Origin: Shewanella sp. MBTL60-112-B2
Lineage (GTDB): Bacteria > Pseudomonadota > Gammaproteobacteria > Enterobacterales > Shewanellaceae
Direction of reading: 5' to 3'
DNA: 64,000 nucleotides
NCBI RefSeq assembly: GCF_019655055.1
Contig: NZ_BPFA01000015.1
Span: 1 to 64,000 of the forward strand
Shown here: piece by piece, positions 52,820-61,854 of the stretch
Layout of the letters: every line of letters begins with the position of its first letter
How positions within the stretch are numbered: position 1 is the first letter of the stretch
Notes under the pieces: model-generated
Told to the model about the DNA's origin: nothing
The model's database searches: none
What the model saw: only the letters and a program-made list of their open reading frames with translations
Program-made: the position numbers and the translations under genes

Positions 52820-54346
52820 ATGCTTAACAATATGCTAGATAAACGACATTCTTCTTGGCTAATTTTTGCCTTGTTGATGCTGTGCCTAATTATTTCTTAT
52901 GTTTTGACTCAATATCAGCTATACAAAAGGCTTGAAGTTAGGGTTAATGATTTTGACAACTTTTATAGCGAACGCCTAGAAAGTGCTGATCGCAGTTTAC
53001 TTGCCGTAGAACAGGTGTTGAAAAATATAGAGGTGGGGAGATGCTCACAAGGGGTAGTTACTTCACTAAAAGACTATATCTTATCTTCAGGCTCCCTAGA
53101 TATCGCTTGGGTAAATTTTATCGATGAGCCAAGTCTCTGTTCGGCGCTTGGTGTTTCCCAATTACTAGAGGACAAATATTATCCCTTGATTGCTTCTATG
53201 GGAAATGGGCTAGAGCTCTATCAAAAGGCGCATAATGGTAATCTTGAGGAAATAAAGCCTATTTATGTGGGACGGCATACCGATCAGTATCGCTGGTTTA
53301 TCGGTATTGATGTTTTTCCATACATGCATGAAATATTGAAAAATTGTAATTTCTGTGGGTCATTAACTATCGAGCTTAATAAAAACCATGAACTATTTAA
53401 GATAGATAAAAGTGCCCCATATTGGGGGGCTTTGCAATTTAACTCAGAAGTCACAGGGTTGACCTATAGATTCTCTCTTAATCTATATAGCAAGGCATTA
53501 ATGTGGTTACGCCACTTTATTGGGGTAGTCGTGACTTTTGGTATGTTATTTATTAGCGGGTTGCTACTTAGAGGTGTGTTGAGGCAATTTTATTGGCATA
53601 GGCTGTTTTTAAAGGCACTGAAAAAGAAGGAGTTTACCTTAGTTTACCAACCTGTTCTCGACAACCAAAAGCAAGAAGCTGTTGGGGTTGAGGTGCTATT
53701 AAGATGGCAAAAAGCGGATGGCACAATGCGTAATACCGGAGAGTTTATAGAGATGCTTGAGAAAGATCCTATTATGCCAGAGGTTACTCGTTGGGTTGTT
53801 AAAACGGCATTGAATGAACTTAAAGATCAATTAGATGGCAAGCTTATTGGCTGGTGTAGTATCAATGTCAGTGCAATGGAAATTGAGCAGGGCAAGATGC
53901 TGCCATTTTTACGGGAGTTAGTGGATGAGGGCTACCCTGTAGAATATTTAAGCTTCGAATTGACTGAGCGGCTTCCCATTAATAATTGGCAACAGCTTGA
54001 GTATTTTATGTTGGAGTGTAGAAAGCTAGGCTGCAAGGTTAAGCTTGATGATGTAGGTACTGGCTATGGCGGTAGCTTGTGTTTACAGAATTTAGAGTTT
54101 GATTACTTGAAAATCGATCAGCAGTTTGTTGGTCATTTAGGCACGCCAGAAAGTAAGCTGTCTTTAATCGCATCATATATTGCGATTGCTAAAGAATTAA
54201 ATATTGGTGTTATCGCCGAAGGAGTTGAAACCTTAGAGCAGGCAGAGATCCTTAAAGTACTCGGTGTTAATTTGCATCAGGGCTGGCTTTACTCTAAGGC
54301 AGTACCTATTAGAGAGTTTGAAGCATATTTACTTAAAGCGTCATAA
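52820..54346 (+). CDS. EAL-domain cyclic-di-GMP phosphodiesterase with CSS-like periplasmic domain
   Basis: The 508-residue protein has two membrane helices (about 12-32 and 230-252) around a periplasmic domain with cysteines. That domain includes LCSALG, a degenerate form of the CSS motif that senses disulfide state in such enzymes. The cytoplasmic EAL domain (from about 265) has EVL in place of EAL, then INVSAMEI, FELTER, DDVGTGYG, LKIDQ, AEGVE and HQGW. All metal and catalytic residues are therefore present and activity is likely. It is transcribed alone, with a terminator at 54396. Confidence 0.92.
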   Translation: MLNNMLDKRHSSWLIFALLMLCLIISYVLTQYQLYKRLEVRVNDFDNFYSERLESADRSLLAVEQVLKNIEVGRCSQGVVTSLKDYILSSGSLDIAWVNFIDEPSLCSALGVSQLLEDKYYPLIASMGNGLELYQKAHNGNLEEIKPIYVGRHTDQYRWFIGIDVFPYMHEILKNCNFCGSLTIELNKNHELFKIDKSAPYWGALQFNSEVTGLTYRFSLNLYSKALMWLRHFIGVVVTFGMLFISGLLLRGVLRQFYWHRLFLKALKKKEFTLVYQPVLDNQKQEAVGVEVLLRWQKADGTMRNTGEFIEMLEKDPIMPEVTRWVVKTALNELKDQLDGKLIGWCSINVSAMEIEQGKMLPFLRELVDEGYPVEYLSFELTERLPINNWQQLEYFMLECRKLGCKVKLDDVGTGYGGSLCLQNLEFDYLKIDQQFVGHLGTPESKLSLIASYIAIAKELNIGVIAEGVETLEQAEILKVLGVNLHQGWLYSKAVPIREFEAYLLKAS

Positions 54347-54395
54347 GCTGGCTGTTTAGCGATACAAAGCCATAGAGTAAGAACCAAAGTCAGAA

Positions 54396-54428
54396 AGCCT
54401 GAATATAGTTAATTCAGGCTTTTTTATT
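54396..54428 (+). terminator. Terminator of the EAL gene
   Basis: The stem AAGCCTGAAT-atagtt-AATTCAGGCTT is followed by TTTTATTTC. Confidence 0.88.
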
Positions 54429-54447
54429 TCTAGCCCGCAGATGCTTA

Positions 54448-54814
54448 CTACCAATCAATATAAGAAGTTGATCTACTCAGAGCGTTTTTTGGCAAACTAA
54501 TTCAAGGCGAATAGCTGTAAGAATGGCTATTTCCTTGTAAAGCTGTTCAACGCTGAAGTAGGCAGCCAAAAACGCTCCAGAATGGCGAGTTTTAGCGGCT
54601 AAGCTGCTGTGTTCACGAACTAAACCGTAGAACAACTATGCTCTTCACTCGTTGCAAGCCACACGGTCTTGTATGTTCCTGACATACATAAGACATTTCC
54701 TCCATCCTTGGAGGTCAGATGTGGTGAATGTCATTAATGCAGGAGCAATTAATGACCTTGCATCAGAACCGTTAAACTCTCGCTGAGCGACCAAATCTTT
54801 ATACTGATTGGTAT
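54448..54814 (-). repeat. MITE-like inverted-repeat element, copy D (inverted)
   Basis: It has the same family ends, CTACCAATCAATATAAGAAG at one side and TTATACTGATTGGTAT at the other, with TA borders. The interior is the reverse complement of copies A-C. It contains the two-hairpin module at 54659-54724 and lies between the EAL terminator and the CBS gene. Confidence 0.82.
54659..54724 (-). repeat. Two-hairpin module inside MITE copy D
   Basis: Read on the minus strand, it has outer arms CCACAT and GTGTGG, hairpin 1 CCTCCA-agga-TGGAGG and hairpin 2 TGTATGT-cagga-ACATACA. It is nearly identical to 977-1042; the loop change from G to A does not affect the stems. Confidence 0.6.
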
Positions 54815-54867
54815 TATAAACACTCAAGTGCCAAATTCATCTCGACGCTTAAAGTCGCAAACTAAGG

Positions 54868-55428
54868 TTACCTTGTAGCCTTGAAAATCTGTATAAATGA
54901 AGGTGGCTTTTGAATATCAATTGGGATATTAAGTTTCCTTGCTACATCATTGGCAGCAATTAATCCTCTAATATGGTGCAGTTCATGATCGATGACTAAC
55001 ATGTGATGCAAGCCATTCTCTTGCAGTGCCCGTACTATATCGCTGACATTGGCGGTCGAAACTTGATGATAGTCTAACGCCATCAGTTCATTTTTTGGCA
55101 CCATGAGTTCGGTGACCTGAATATCGTTGATATGAGCTGAGTTTTTAGCGGCAAGCTTCATCATTTTACTGTGGGATAATTCGTACTGGGTAATGATGCC
55201 TAGAAAACGATTATTTTTGTCTACAACCAGTCGCATAAAAGCGTGAGTTTTTTCCATGATTTCAGCTGTATCGACAGCACTTGCTGATGAGTCGATAACC
55301 ATTGGCTGAGAGTGGTCAAAATCAGTGAAAATAGAAAGGGCTGGCGAGTCCAAATTTGCTGAGTATTCTTTACGTGACCACATTAAATGGTCAATTGAGG
55401 CTGTGCTAAATAGTTCTAAATTTCTCAT
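54868..55428 (-). CDS. Tandem CBS-domain protein
   Basis: The product of about 186 residues starts MRNLELF at 55428, supported by GGAG about nine bases upstream. A longer in-frame start at 55488 would add 20 non-typical residues. Two CBS domains are visible: the first with DTAEIMEKTHAFMRLVVDKNNRFLGIIT, the second with MVPKNELMALDYHQVSTANVSDIVRALQENGLHHMLVID. No fused enzyme or channel is present, so it is a stand-alone CBS protein that probably binds an adenine nucleotide and regulates another protein. Confidence 0.85.
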   Translation of the reverse strand: MRNLELFSTASIDHLMWSRKEYSANLDSPALSIFTDFDHSQPMVIDSSASAVDTAEIMEKTHAFMRLVVDKNNRFLGIITQYELSHSKMMKLAAKNSAHINDIQVTELMVPKNELMALDYHQVSTANVSDIVRALQENGLHHMLVIDHELHHIRGLIAANDVARKLNIPIDIQKPPSFIQIFKATR

Positions 55429-55738
55429 CAGTATGCTCCATGACAATTTATGGCTGACGGAGATGGCAAAATGTGATCTCTGCACCATATGTTTATTAAC
55501 CTATTCCTGTAGTAGCAACAGGTCAATAAAGATGAATCACATTTAATTTTAGTTAACTATCTGATGCAATTGTTGATATTTTGCTATTTTGTTTCGTTTT
55601 TCTTTGATTCAATAAGGGAATATAAGCTGGGGGAAGTGGCTTTTACAGTTGAAAACAAGCTTATTTTTAATGCTTTAGCTTGCGACTAGCATGAAGGAAA
55701 AGTAGGCTGTTATTTAAAATCTTCAAAGTGACTTAATC

Positions 55739-56461
55739 ATGAATCACACTATAGAAACCATGTTACAGCATCGCTCGATTAGGCACTTTACAGAGCAAAA
55801 GATCGAAGCTGAAAAGTTAGCACTCATCCTACGCTGTGCCAATGCCGCTTCTAGCTCCAGTTTCATACAGTGCAGCAGCATTATCAGGGTGACGTTACCA
55901 AGTGTCAGAGCCAAGTTAGCTGAACTTGCAGGTGGGCAAGCCTATGTTGAATCAGCTGCGGAGTTTTTGGTTTTTTGCGCCGACTATAAGCGTCATCAAC
56001 AAATATACTCTGATGCTCAGCTTGGTTTTACAGAGCAAACATTAATTGGTGCAGTCGATACCGGTTTAATGGGGCAAAATGCCATGTTAGCCGCGGAATC
56101 TATGGGGCTGGGTGGCGTGTATATTGGTGGGATCCGCAATGACCCTGAGCAAGTCACAGAGCTCCTTGCTTTACCTAAGCATGTATTACCTTTATTTGGT
56201 ATGTGCCTTGGCTACCCAGCCAAAATACCACAGCCAAAACCACGCTTGCCCTTGAGTATAGTGGTCCATCAAGAGCGTTATCAGAGCTTAGATAAGGCAG
56301 AGCTTGAGAATTATGATCAGCATATAAGAGCCTATTACGGCAGTAGAAGTAGTAATAACAAGCAGACTTCTTGGTCTGATCAAATTAGGGCGACTCTGAA
56401 TAAGGAGTCGAGACCTTTTATGCAAGCCTATTTAAACGGTCAAGGCTTTAGCACTAAGTGA
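55739..56461 (+). CDS. nfsA: Oxygen-insensitive NADPH nitroreductase (NfsA type)
   Basis: The 240-residue flavoprotein has the FMN-binding start ETMLQHRSIRHFTEQKI and the blocks CANAASSSSFIQCSSIIRV, VDTGLMGQNAMLAAESMGLGGVYIGGIRN and MCLGYPAKIPQPKPRLPL, all matching NfsA. It reduces nitroaromatics and quinones by two electrons with NADPH. Length equals that of Escherichia coli NfsA. It is a single gene; 310 bp upstream to the CBS gene hold no other coding sequence. Confidence 0.93.
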   Translation: MNHTIETMLQHRSIRHFTEQKIEAEKLALILRCANAASSSSFIQCSSIIRVTLPSVRAKLAELAGGQAYVESAAEFLVFCADYKRHQQIYSDAQLGFTEQTLIGAVDTGLMGQNAMLAAESMGLGGVYIGGIRNDPEQVTELLALPKHVLPLFGMCLGYPAKIPQPKPRLPLSIVVHQERYQSLDKAELENYDQHIRAYYGSRSSNNKQTSWSDQIRATLNKESRPFMQAYLNGQGFSTK

Positions 56462-56660
56462 GTCGTTTGCTAGGGTGAAAATATGCCGTGTTGAACAGGA
56501 CTTTAGTTAGGACCTTATGCGCGTATTTTTACCCGTCAATTTTCTACAGAAACTCTCACATTCTGGTAATGAGCACTCTATTATGACTATTTGTGTTAAT
56601 TATTGTTCAGGGGTTTGTCTAAACTAGCTAGATACTCACCATGTAATCTAGGACAATAAA

Positions 56661-57188
56661 ATGAAACGTCTTGCTTTATCTATCGGCTTAATTGCTTTTT
56701 CGGCTCATAGCTATGCCTTAGAATTAACAAGTTCAGATATCAGCGAAGGTCAGCTGATGTCATCTAAGTTTGAATACAAGGGCATGGGTTGCGATGGTGG
56801 TAATCTTTCACCTCAACTTAGCTGGAGTGACGCACCGAAAGGCACTAAGAGTTTTGCTATTACAGCATTTGATCCCGATGCGCCAACAGGTAGTGGTTGG
56901 TGGCACTGGACGCTACTCAATATTCCTGTTACGACCACATCGTTAGAGCAAGGCGCATCAGGCAAGCTTAAAATCGGTCATGAAACCAGAACAGATTACG
57001 GCAAGCCTGGTTATGGCGGTGTTTGCCCACCAGAAGGTGATGGCATGCATCGTTATCAATTCACTATCTGGGCGCTGCCAGAGGCTAACATTGAATTGCC
57101 TACAGATATTTCCCCTGCGGTAGTGGGTTTCACGTTGAATAAAATGGCAATAGATAAAGCTGTATTAACAGCAACTTATGTACGTTAA
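56661..57188 (+). CDS. YbhB/YbcL-type PEBP family protein, exported
   Basis: The 175-residue protein has a signal peptide ending HSYA. It carries the phosphatidylethanolamine-binding signature SFAITAFDPDAPTGSGWWHWTLLNIP and a later GYGGVCPPEGDGMHRYQFTIWAL, as in YbhB and YbcL. The biochemical role of the bacterial family is not settled; some members modulate host or cell signalling. The AraC gene begins about 64 bp downstream on the same strand and may regulate it. Confidence 0.92.
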   Translation: MKRLALSIGLIAFSAHSYALELTSSDISEGQLMSSKFEYKGMGCDGGNLSPQLSWSDAPKGTKSFAITAFDPDAPTGSGWWHWTLLNIPVTTTSLEQGASGKLKIGHETRTDYGKPGYGGVCPPEGDGMHRYQFTIWALPEANIELPTDISPAVVGFTLNKMAIDKAVLTATYVR

Positions 57189-57252
57189 CCGTATACTGTG
57201 TAGTAGAAGTCTTTTGTAGTAAATAGTTGTGCCATTGAGGGAGAGAGTAAGA

Positions 57253-58062
57253 GTGACACCATTGGTGAAGATTGAACGTTTCTATGGGCAAAAGTCGCAG
57301 CCTTTACGTAATGTACCTGTGTATACACCAAGTATTATAGCGGTTACATCTGGCGTGAAGGCCCTGCTTTGGCAGGGAGAAACCCTAGCATTCGATCCTA
57401 ACTATTGGCTGCTTGCCTCTTCCGCTCAAGAGCTCACCTTTGTTAATGAGCCTTATCAGAATAAATTTCAGTCAATTCAGTTGTCATTTTTATCGCGCCC
57501 CTCTGAATGGGTTTTAAAGCAGCGGGTTAACACAGACACAAATCATTTAACGGCTTTGAGTTCACCGAGACTTAGGGCTACTGATAGCCTTAATTTTGCG
57601 TTTTCACAGCTTATCGCGATGTCAGGGCAAGATTTAAGTTCAGCTGTGCAGCAGTGTTACTTAGATGCTTTCTACTTACAGCTTAAGGAGCTAGGAGCAC
57701 TATCTAGCTTATTTGAAGGAGACTTGCTTTCTCTAAGAGAAAAGGTGAGCCGTTACTTGTCAGCCGAACCTGCCGCTAACCATACGATTGATAATACCTG
57801 TAGTCATTTTGCCATGAGCCAAGCTACCTTTATGCGTCACCTAAGCAAAGAAGGGACCTCATTTCGAGTGATCTTGGCTGAAGTTAGAATGCTATGTGCA
57901 ATAGGCGTGATGCAATCGATTTCGGCTCGAAATGGCGTACCACTGTCACAACTAGAGTTAGCAATACGTTGTGGGTATCAATCTGAAGCACGTTTTAGTC
58001 AACGTTTTAAAACACAGTTTGGGATCTCATTAAAGCAATATATGAAGACAATCAGTGAGTAA
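57253..58062 (+). CDS. AraC family transcriptional regulator
   Basis: The product of about 269 residues has an N-terminal cupin-like sensor region and a C-terminal AraC helix-turn-helix pair: FAMSQATFMRHLSKEGTSFRVILAEVRM and LSQLELAIRCGYQSEARFSQRFKTQFGISLKQYM. The GTG at 57253 is preferred, since GAGGGAGAG lies seven bases upstream, over an in-frame GTG at 57229. Adjacent targets are the ybhB-like gene or the candidate RNA gene downstream. Confidence 0.87.
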   Translation: MTPLVKIERFYGQKSQPLRNVPVYTPSIIAVTSGVKALLWQGETLAFDPNYWLLASSAQELTFVNEPYQNKFQSIQLSFLSRPSEWVLKQRVNTDTNHLTALSSPRLRATDSLNFAFSQLIAMSGQDLSSAVQQCYLDAFYLQLKELGALSSLFEGDLLSLREKVSRYLSAEPAANHTIDNTCSHFAMSQATFMRHLSKEGTSFRVILAEVRMLCAIGVMQSISARNGVPLSQLELAIRCGYQSEARFSQRFKTQFGISLKQYMKTISE

Positions 58063-58183
58063 GGCCTTCTTTGAAAAGTAGTTTAAATAATGGTGTAAAT
58101 CGGGGCGACAATTACCATGCTTTCAGCGAAAAATATTAAACAGCTAGCTTAGTAGTGGCCTCAATATAGACTATAATTAACAA

Positions 58184-58444
58184 TGAAAAGCGTATTTTAG
58201 ACAATGACTATTGCGTAAGTAAGTAGTAAGTCGGCTAACCAAACATTTTGGTTTGTGTGTTTGTAAGTGTGAAGTTAGCTATTGTGAGTAAGTAAAAGGT
58301 CATGGCTCTAAGAGCAGCAACCGTGTTAGTTTCTGGGCTTATAGCGCGGTCAACGAGGGAAACAGCATAACCCTGTGTGACAGTATAGCTACCCCGACGC
58401 GCTTTTCACTCATTCTTAAGGCTCGCTAATTAGCGAGCTTTTTT
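58184..58444 (+). ncRNA. Candidate small RNA or long structured 3' UTR
   Basis: A TATAAT hexamer (58172-58177, with a weak -35 TTAGTA) is followed about 240 bp later by a strong terminator stem GCTCGCT-aatt-AGCGAGC with six T residues (58421-58444). No coding frame of note lies between. Internally GCTAAC pairs with GTTAGC around the hairpin CCAAAC-atttt-GGTTTG. It matches no RNA family that I recognise. It could also be the 3' end of the AraC transcript. Confidence 0.35.
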
Positions 58445-58446
58445 GT

Positions 58447-59200
58447 GTCCAACCTCCAGCAAAGCTTTTTATATCAGCTGTTTGCCACAAAGCGTGAATT
58501 CTCAGTAGCCAGAACCTAATTTCAATATCCAAGTCTTAATAGCCTGTCTCAGTAGCTCTGTCTCAACATCAGTATTAATAGCTTAGTATTAATAGTCCTG
58601 TCTCAACAACTCGGTCACAAAGTCTCAGTCTCATTTATCGACATCCAATCGTCTTAACCCTGAATGGTGTTAAGCTTGAATGAGCAAGGAGCTAGCTGGG
58701 TTGTTGTTGCAGCGCTTTACAGAGCCAATATAGTCACAACTCGAATAGGCTCTTTACTAACGGCTATTATAAGGAAGATTGCAAAGTCTTGATCTCTCAT
58801 CTTAGCTCAATGAGTGATGAGTCTTCAGTGTCGGAAAATGAGTTTAAGCATCGCGTCTATAACTTAAGCACCGAGTCTAGAGCTTGAGTCTGAACCTAGA
58901 GCTAAAAGTAAGATGTTTGCGATAGTCATGGGCCATTAATGGCTGGTGAAATTGAGAGCTTAGTAACACTTATTACTCGTTTATGGGCAAAAGCTGAGTT
59001 TTTCGAGGTGGAAATGATAACTTGATCATATCTGGCTCGTGGCAAATAGAGGCGTGCTCACAGGATGGCGGTTTGAACCTAGCTGGTATTCAAAATTTTG
59101 ATTATAATATGTCTTTGAAATGCGAGTCGTATTGATGCTCACTTTTACAAGTGGCGTATTAAGTATGGCTCAGTAGATTACTTATTAAAGAGAAAATACC
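58447..59200. other. Gene-free stretch with degenerate short repeats
   Basis: From about 58490 to 58640, units such as CCTGTCTCA, GTCTCAAC and AGTATTAATAG recur irregularly. Around 58850-58910 variants of GAGTCTAGAGCTTGAG and ACCTAGAGC recur. No open frame with a ribosome-binding site is seen. The end must hold the yjdM promoter. Confidence 0.5.
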
Positions 59201-59542
59201 ATGAGCGCAATGCCACCATGCCCAAAATGTGAGTCTGAATATGTTTACGAAGACGGCTCAAACCTAGTTTGCCCAGAATGTGCTCATGAATGGAACCCGA
59301 ACGAAGTTATCGTTGATCCAGATGCAATCATCTTAAAAGATGCTGTAGGCAACCTATTGGCTGAAGAAGACAAGGTTACGCTAATCAAAGACCTTAAAGT
59401 TAAAGGTTCATCGCTAATTCTGAAAGTAGGTACTAAAGCGGTTATTAAGCGTTTTGTCGATGCGGACCACGATATTGACTGTAAAGTAGATGGTCACGGC
59501 CAGATGATGCTTAAGTCTAAGTTTGTAAGAAAGCAAAGCTAA
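59201..59542 (+). CDS. yjdM: Zinc-ribbon protein YjdM (PhnA family)
   Basis: The 113-residue protein has an N-terminal zinc ribbon (Cys7, Cys10, Cys24, Cys27 in CPKC and CPEC) and a C-terminal PhnA domain with [25 protein letters not shown] and [15 protein letters not shown]. The former name PhnA reflects its Escherichia coli map position; it is not a phosphonate hydrolase, and its function is uncertain. A terminator follows at 59573. Confidence 0.94.
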   Translation: MSAMPPCPKCESEYVYEDGSNLVCPECAHEWNPNEVIVDPDAIILKDAVGNLLAEEDKVTLIKDLKVKGSSLILKVGTKAVIKRFVDADHDIDCKVDGHGQMMLKSKFVRKQS

Positions 59543-59572
59543 TCGCTTTGAAATATAAGCTGCTTTGATATG

Positions 59573-59601
59573 AAAAGACCTGCCAAGTGCAGGTTTTTTT
59601 G
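59573..59601 (+). terminator. Terminator of yjdM
   Basis: The stem ACCTGC-caagt-GCAGGT is followed by seven T residues. Confidence 0.88.
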
Positions 59602-59762
59602 TAGCTGAAATTGATAGTAGGCTATAGCAGTACCTAGAACGCCTTAGCATGCATACTTAAGTGCCATATTTTAAAGTCTTAGTGTTCTGTTAAAACTTTA
59701 TGTTCATCAGTGGCTTACTTGGTTTTCTGTTGTATGGTTTTAAGGTGAGTAAACAGCAGATA

Positions 59763-59806
59763 CAAAAAAGCCGCTAAATCCGTCTGGTAGGGATTTAGCG
59801 GCCTTT
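59763..59806 (-). terminator. Terminator of ssrA
   Basis: The arms GGCCGCTAAATCC and GGATTTAGCGGC are followed on the minus strand by TTTTTTG, 24 bp past the tmRNA 3' end. Confidence 0.9.
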
Positions 59807-59829
59807 GAAGGTTACTGCTAACCTAGTAT

Positions 59830-60185
59830 TGGTGGAGGCGGCGGGGCTCGAACCCGCGTCCAAAAAGCCTACATCCAAGGCGCTACATGCTTAGTCTCTC
59901 TTTTGGTTAACCAAGTACACTCCGAAAGACAGGATTGCAATTGGCGAGTTCAGTACTATTTCGCGGTTCACCCCTGAACGTGGTTCCCTCGCTATCAAAT
60001 GTAAAGGTGACCATCTTATTACTCTGCCCATTTGAGAAACGTGAGCAAGATGGCTAGCTAGCCTAAGCTGCTAGAGCGTAGTTATCGTCGTTTGCAACTA
60101 TAACTGTGCGGCTTTTTACGAGGCCAACCGCCCCTCGGCATGCTCCCAGGGTTTCGAGAATCTTGTCGAATCCAGAATCGCCCCC
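59830..60185 (-). ncRNA. ssrA: Transfer-messenger RNA (tmRNA)
   Basis: On the minus strand the RNA starts GGGGGCGATTCTGGATTCGAC and ends in the tRNA-like half TTCGAGCCCCGCCGCCTCCA plus encoded CCA, closing a 7-bp acceptor stem. The tag reading frame (60063-60095, resume codon GCA, stop TAG) encodes ANDDNYALAA, a Shewanella-type degradation tag. Together with SmpB it rescues ribosomes stalled on broken mRNA and marks the peptide for ClpXP. smpB lies 110 bp upstream on the same strand. Confidence 0.97.
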
Positions 60186-60295
60186 AAGTACAATGTGATT
60201 GTAACGCGACCTTTCTTGTTTTACCAAGCATAAAAATTGCATTTACAACCGATTGTTCGTTATACGTACGTTATTGACCACATACGTTGCTGAAA

Positions 60296-60790
60296 TTACT
60301 GTTGAACGGCCTTTTTCATAGTTCGAGACTTTTCAATTTGCCATTCACGGTCTTTGGTATCTTCACGTTTGTCGTGATCTTTCTTACCTTTACCTAAACC
60401 AATTTCGATTTTAACCCAAGCACCTTTCTGCCAATACATGGAAATAGGTACGATTGAGTAACCTTTACGTTCAACTAAACCTTCAAGCTTATCAAGCTCT
60501 TTTCGTTTAAGTAGTAGTTTACGCGAGCGCAGCGGATCACATACTACATGGGAAGATGCAGTATTAAGTGGCGCGATGGTGCAACCAAAAAGATAAGCTT
60601 CGCCTTCTCTTAGAAACACATAGCTCTCAGACAAGTTTACCTTGCCCATGCGAATAGACTTCACTTCCCATCCCATAAGGGATAAGCCTGCTTCTAGCTT
60701 CTCTTCAAACTTATAGTCGAAAGTTGCGCGCTTATTGCGTGCAATGGAAGCTGAACTGTTCTTTGAATTTTTTGCGTTTTTCTTAGCCAT
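60296..60790 (-). CDS. smpB: SsrA-binding protein SmpB
   Basis: The 164-residue RNA-binding protein has the SmpB blocks [70 protein letters not shown] and [19 protein letters not shown]. It ends with the basic tail [13 protein letters not shown] that enters the mRNA channel. It binds the tRNA-like domain of tmRNA. The gene is directly upstream of ssrA on the same strand and divergent from ratA. Confidence 0.97.
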   Translation of the reverse strand: MAKKNAKNSKNSSASIARNKRATFDYKFEEKLEAGLSLMGWEVKSIRMGKVNLSESYVFLREGEAYLFGCTIAPLNTASSHVVCDPLRSRKLLLKRKELDKLEGLVERKGYSIVPISMYWQKGAWVKIEIGLGKGKKDHDKREDTKDREWQIEKSRTMKKAVQQ

Positions 60791-60983
60791 AGGCAGTCAT
60801 TATACCCGCGCCAAACAAATATGGAATTGGGCAAATCAATTTATTACAGATTTTATCACTTTGCTGAGTGAGTTTGTCTGCTTTTTAGCCGCTCAATACG
60901 CTGGGGCTGTATCAAAGATGCGTTTTTTTGTGTTCATGTTAAAATCTACACTTCGAATTTAATTACTGAGTACCAATCGTCAG

Positions 60984-61415
60984 ATGCCGCAAATTTCCCG
61001 CAGTGTATTAGTTCGCTTCAGCGCGATGCAGATGTATGAGCTAGTCAACGATGTTGAGTCTTATAAAGAGTTCTTGCCCGGTTGTGTGGGTGGCAAAGTG
61101 CTAGAGTTTGATGGAAAAACTATGGTGGCCTCGGTTGATGTTGCAAAAGCAGGGATTAGTAAGACCTTTACTACCCGTAATCAGGTCGTTCCAGGTAAAA
61201 GTATTCAGTTGCAGCTAGAGAACGGTCCTTTTAAAGAGCTGGTCGGTGAGTGGAAGTTTACAGAGTTAACTGAAGATGCCTGTAAGGTTGAGTTTGAATT
61301 GAGTTTTGAATTTTCAAATTCGATTGCCGATTTAGCCTTCGGTAAAGTATTTAAAGAGCTGATGGCTTCAATGGTCACGGCATTTACTAGTCGTGCAAAG
61401 GTGATATATCAATGA
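60984..61415 (+). CDS. ratA: RatA family protein (START-like)
   Basis: The 143-residue protein opens ISRSVLVRFSAMQMYELVNDVESYKEFLPGCVGGKVLE, as in RatA and the related COQ10-type START-domain proteins. In Escherichia coli RatA can block 70S formation when overproduced, while eukaryotic relatives bind coenzyme Q; the normal role is debated. The ATG is the start of the conserved domain. It overlaps rnfH by 4 bp (ATGA) and is divergent from smpB, a widely conserved arrangement. Confidence 0.94.
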   Translation: MPQISRSVLVRFSAMQMYELVNDVESYKEFLPGCVGGKVLEFDGKTMVASVDVAKAGISKTFTTRNQVVPGKSIQLQLENGPFKELVGEWKFTELTEDACKVEFELSFEFSNSIADLAFGKVFKELMASMVTAFTSRAKVIYQ

Positions 61416-61744
61416 GTACTGAGCAAGCTTCATTTCTGGTTGAAGTTATCTATGCGCTGCCTAATCAGCAAAAGCTGATTAAAGTGAATGTTACGCCAGG
61501 AACCACATGTATTGAGGCGGTCAAGTTAAGTGACATGCAGCTTTACTTTCCTGAGATTGACTTAGAAACGGCAAAGCTCGGAATTTTTAGTCGCTTAGTT
61601 AAACATGATGAAGTGTTACTACCGGGTCAAAGAGTCGAGATTTATCGCCCCTTAATTGCCGACCCTAAAGATGTGCGCCGCAAGCGGGCTGAAAAAGCCA
61701 AAGAAGATGGCAGGATCAATAAGATTACTGGCGGTAAGCTGTAA
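61412..61744 (+). CDS. rnfH: RnfH family ubiquitin-like protein (RatB)
   Basis: The 110-residue protein has the beta-grasp pattern VEVIYALPNQQKLIKVNVTPGTTCIEAVKLS and ends LLPGQRVEIYRPLIADPKDVRRKRAEKAK, characteristic of RnfH/RatB. It overlaps ratA by four bases, so the two are translationally coupled. No rnf genes are adjacent, and its biochemical role is unknown. Confidence 0.94.
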   Translation: MSTEQASFLVEVIYALPNQQKLIKVNVTPGTTCIEAVKLSDMQLYFPEIDLETAKLGIFSRLVKHDEVLLPGQRVEIYRPLIADPKDVRRKRAEKAKEDGRINKITGGKL

Positions 61745-61779
61745 TCCTAGCAATCTGTAAGATTTATTAAAGTGTATAA

Positions 61780-61813
61780 AAAATGGCGAGTTTCCAATAG
61801 GAACTCGCCATTT
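61780..61813 (+). terminator. Bidirectional terminator between rnfH and bamE
   Basis: The arms AAATGGCGAGTT and AACTCGCCATTT enclose a short loop with A and T tracts on both sides, so the hairpin serves both convergent genes. Confidence 0.87.
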
Positions 61814-61854
61814 ATCTAAGCTTAATCAGTTGAACAATCGCTTGTATTCAAAAG

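Noticed and set aside
55429..55488. Longer N terminus of the CBS protein
   Set aside because: The internal ATG at 55428 has a well-placed GGAG and gives a compact tandem-CBS protein.
58490..58910. Possible CRISPR or regular tandem array
   Set aside because: The recurring words are short, irregular in spacing and not separated by unique spacers, and no cas genes are present.
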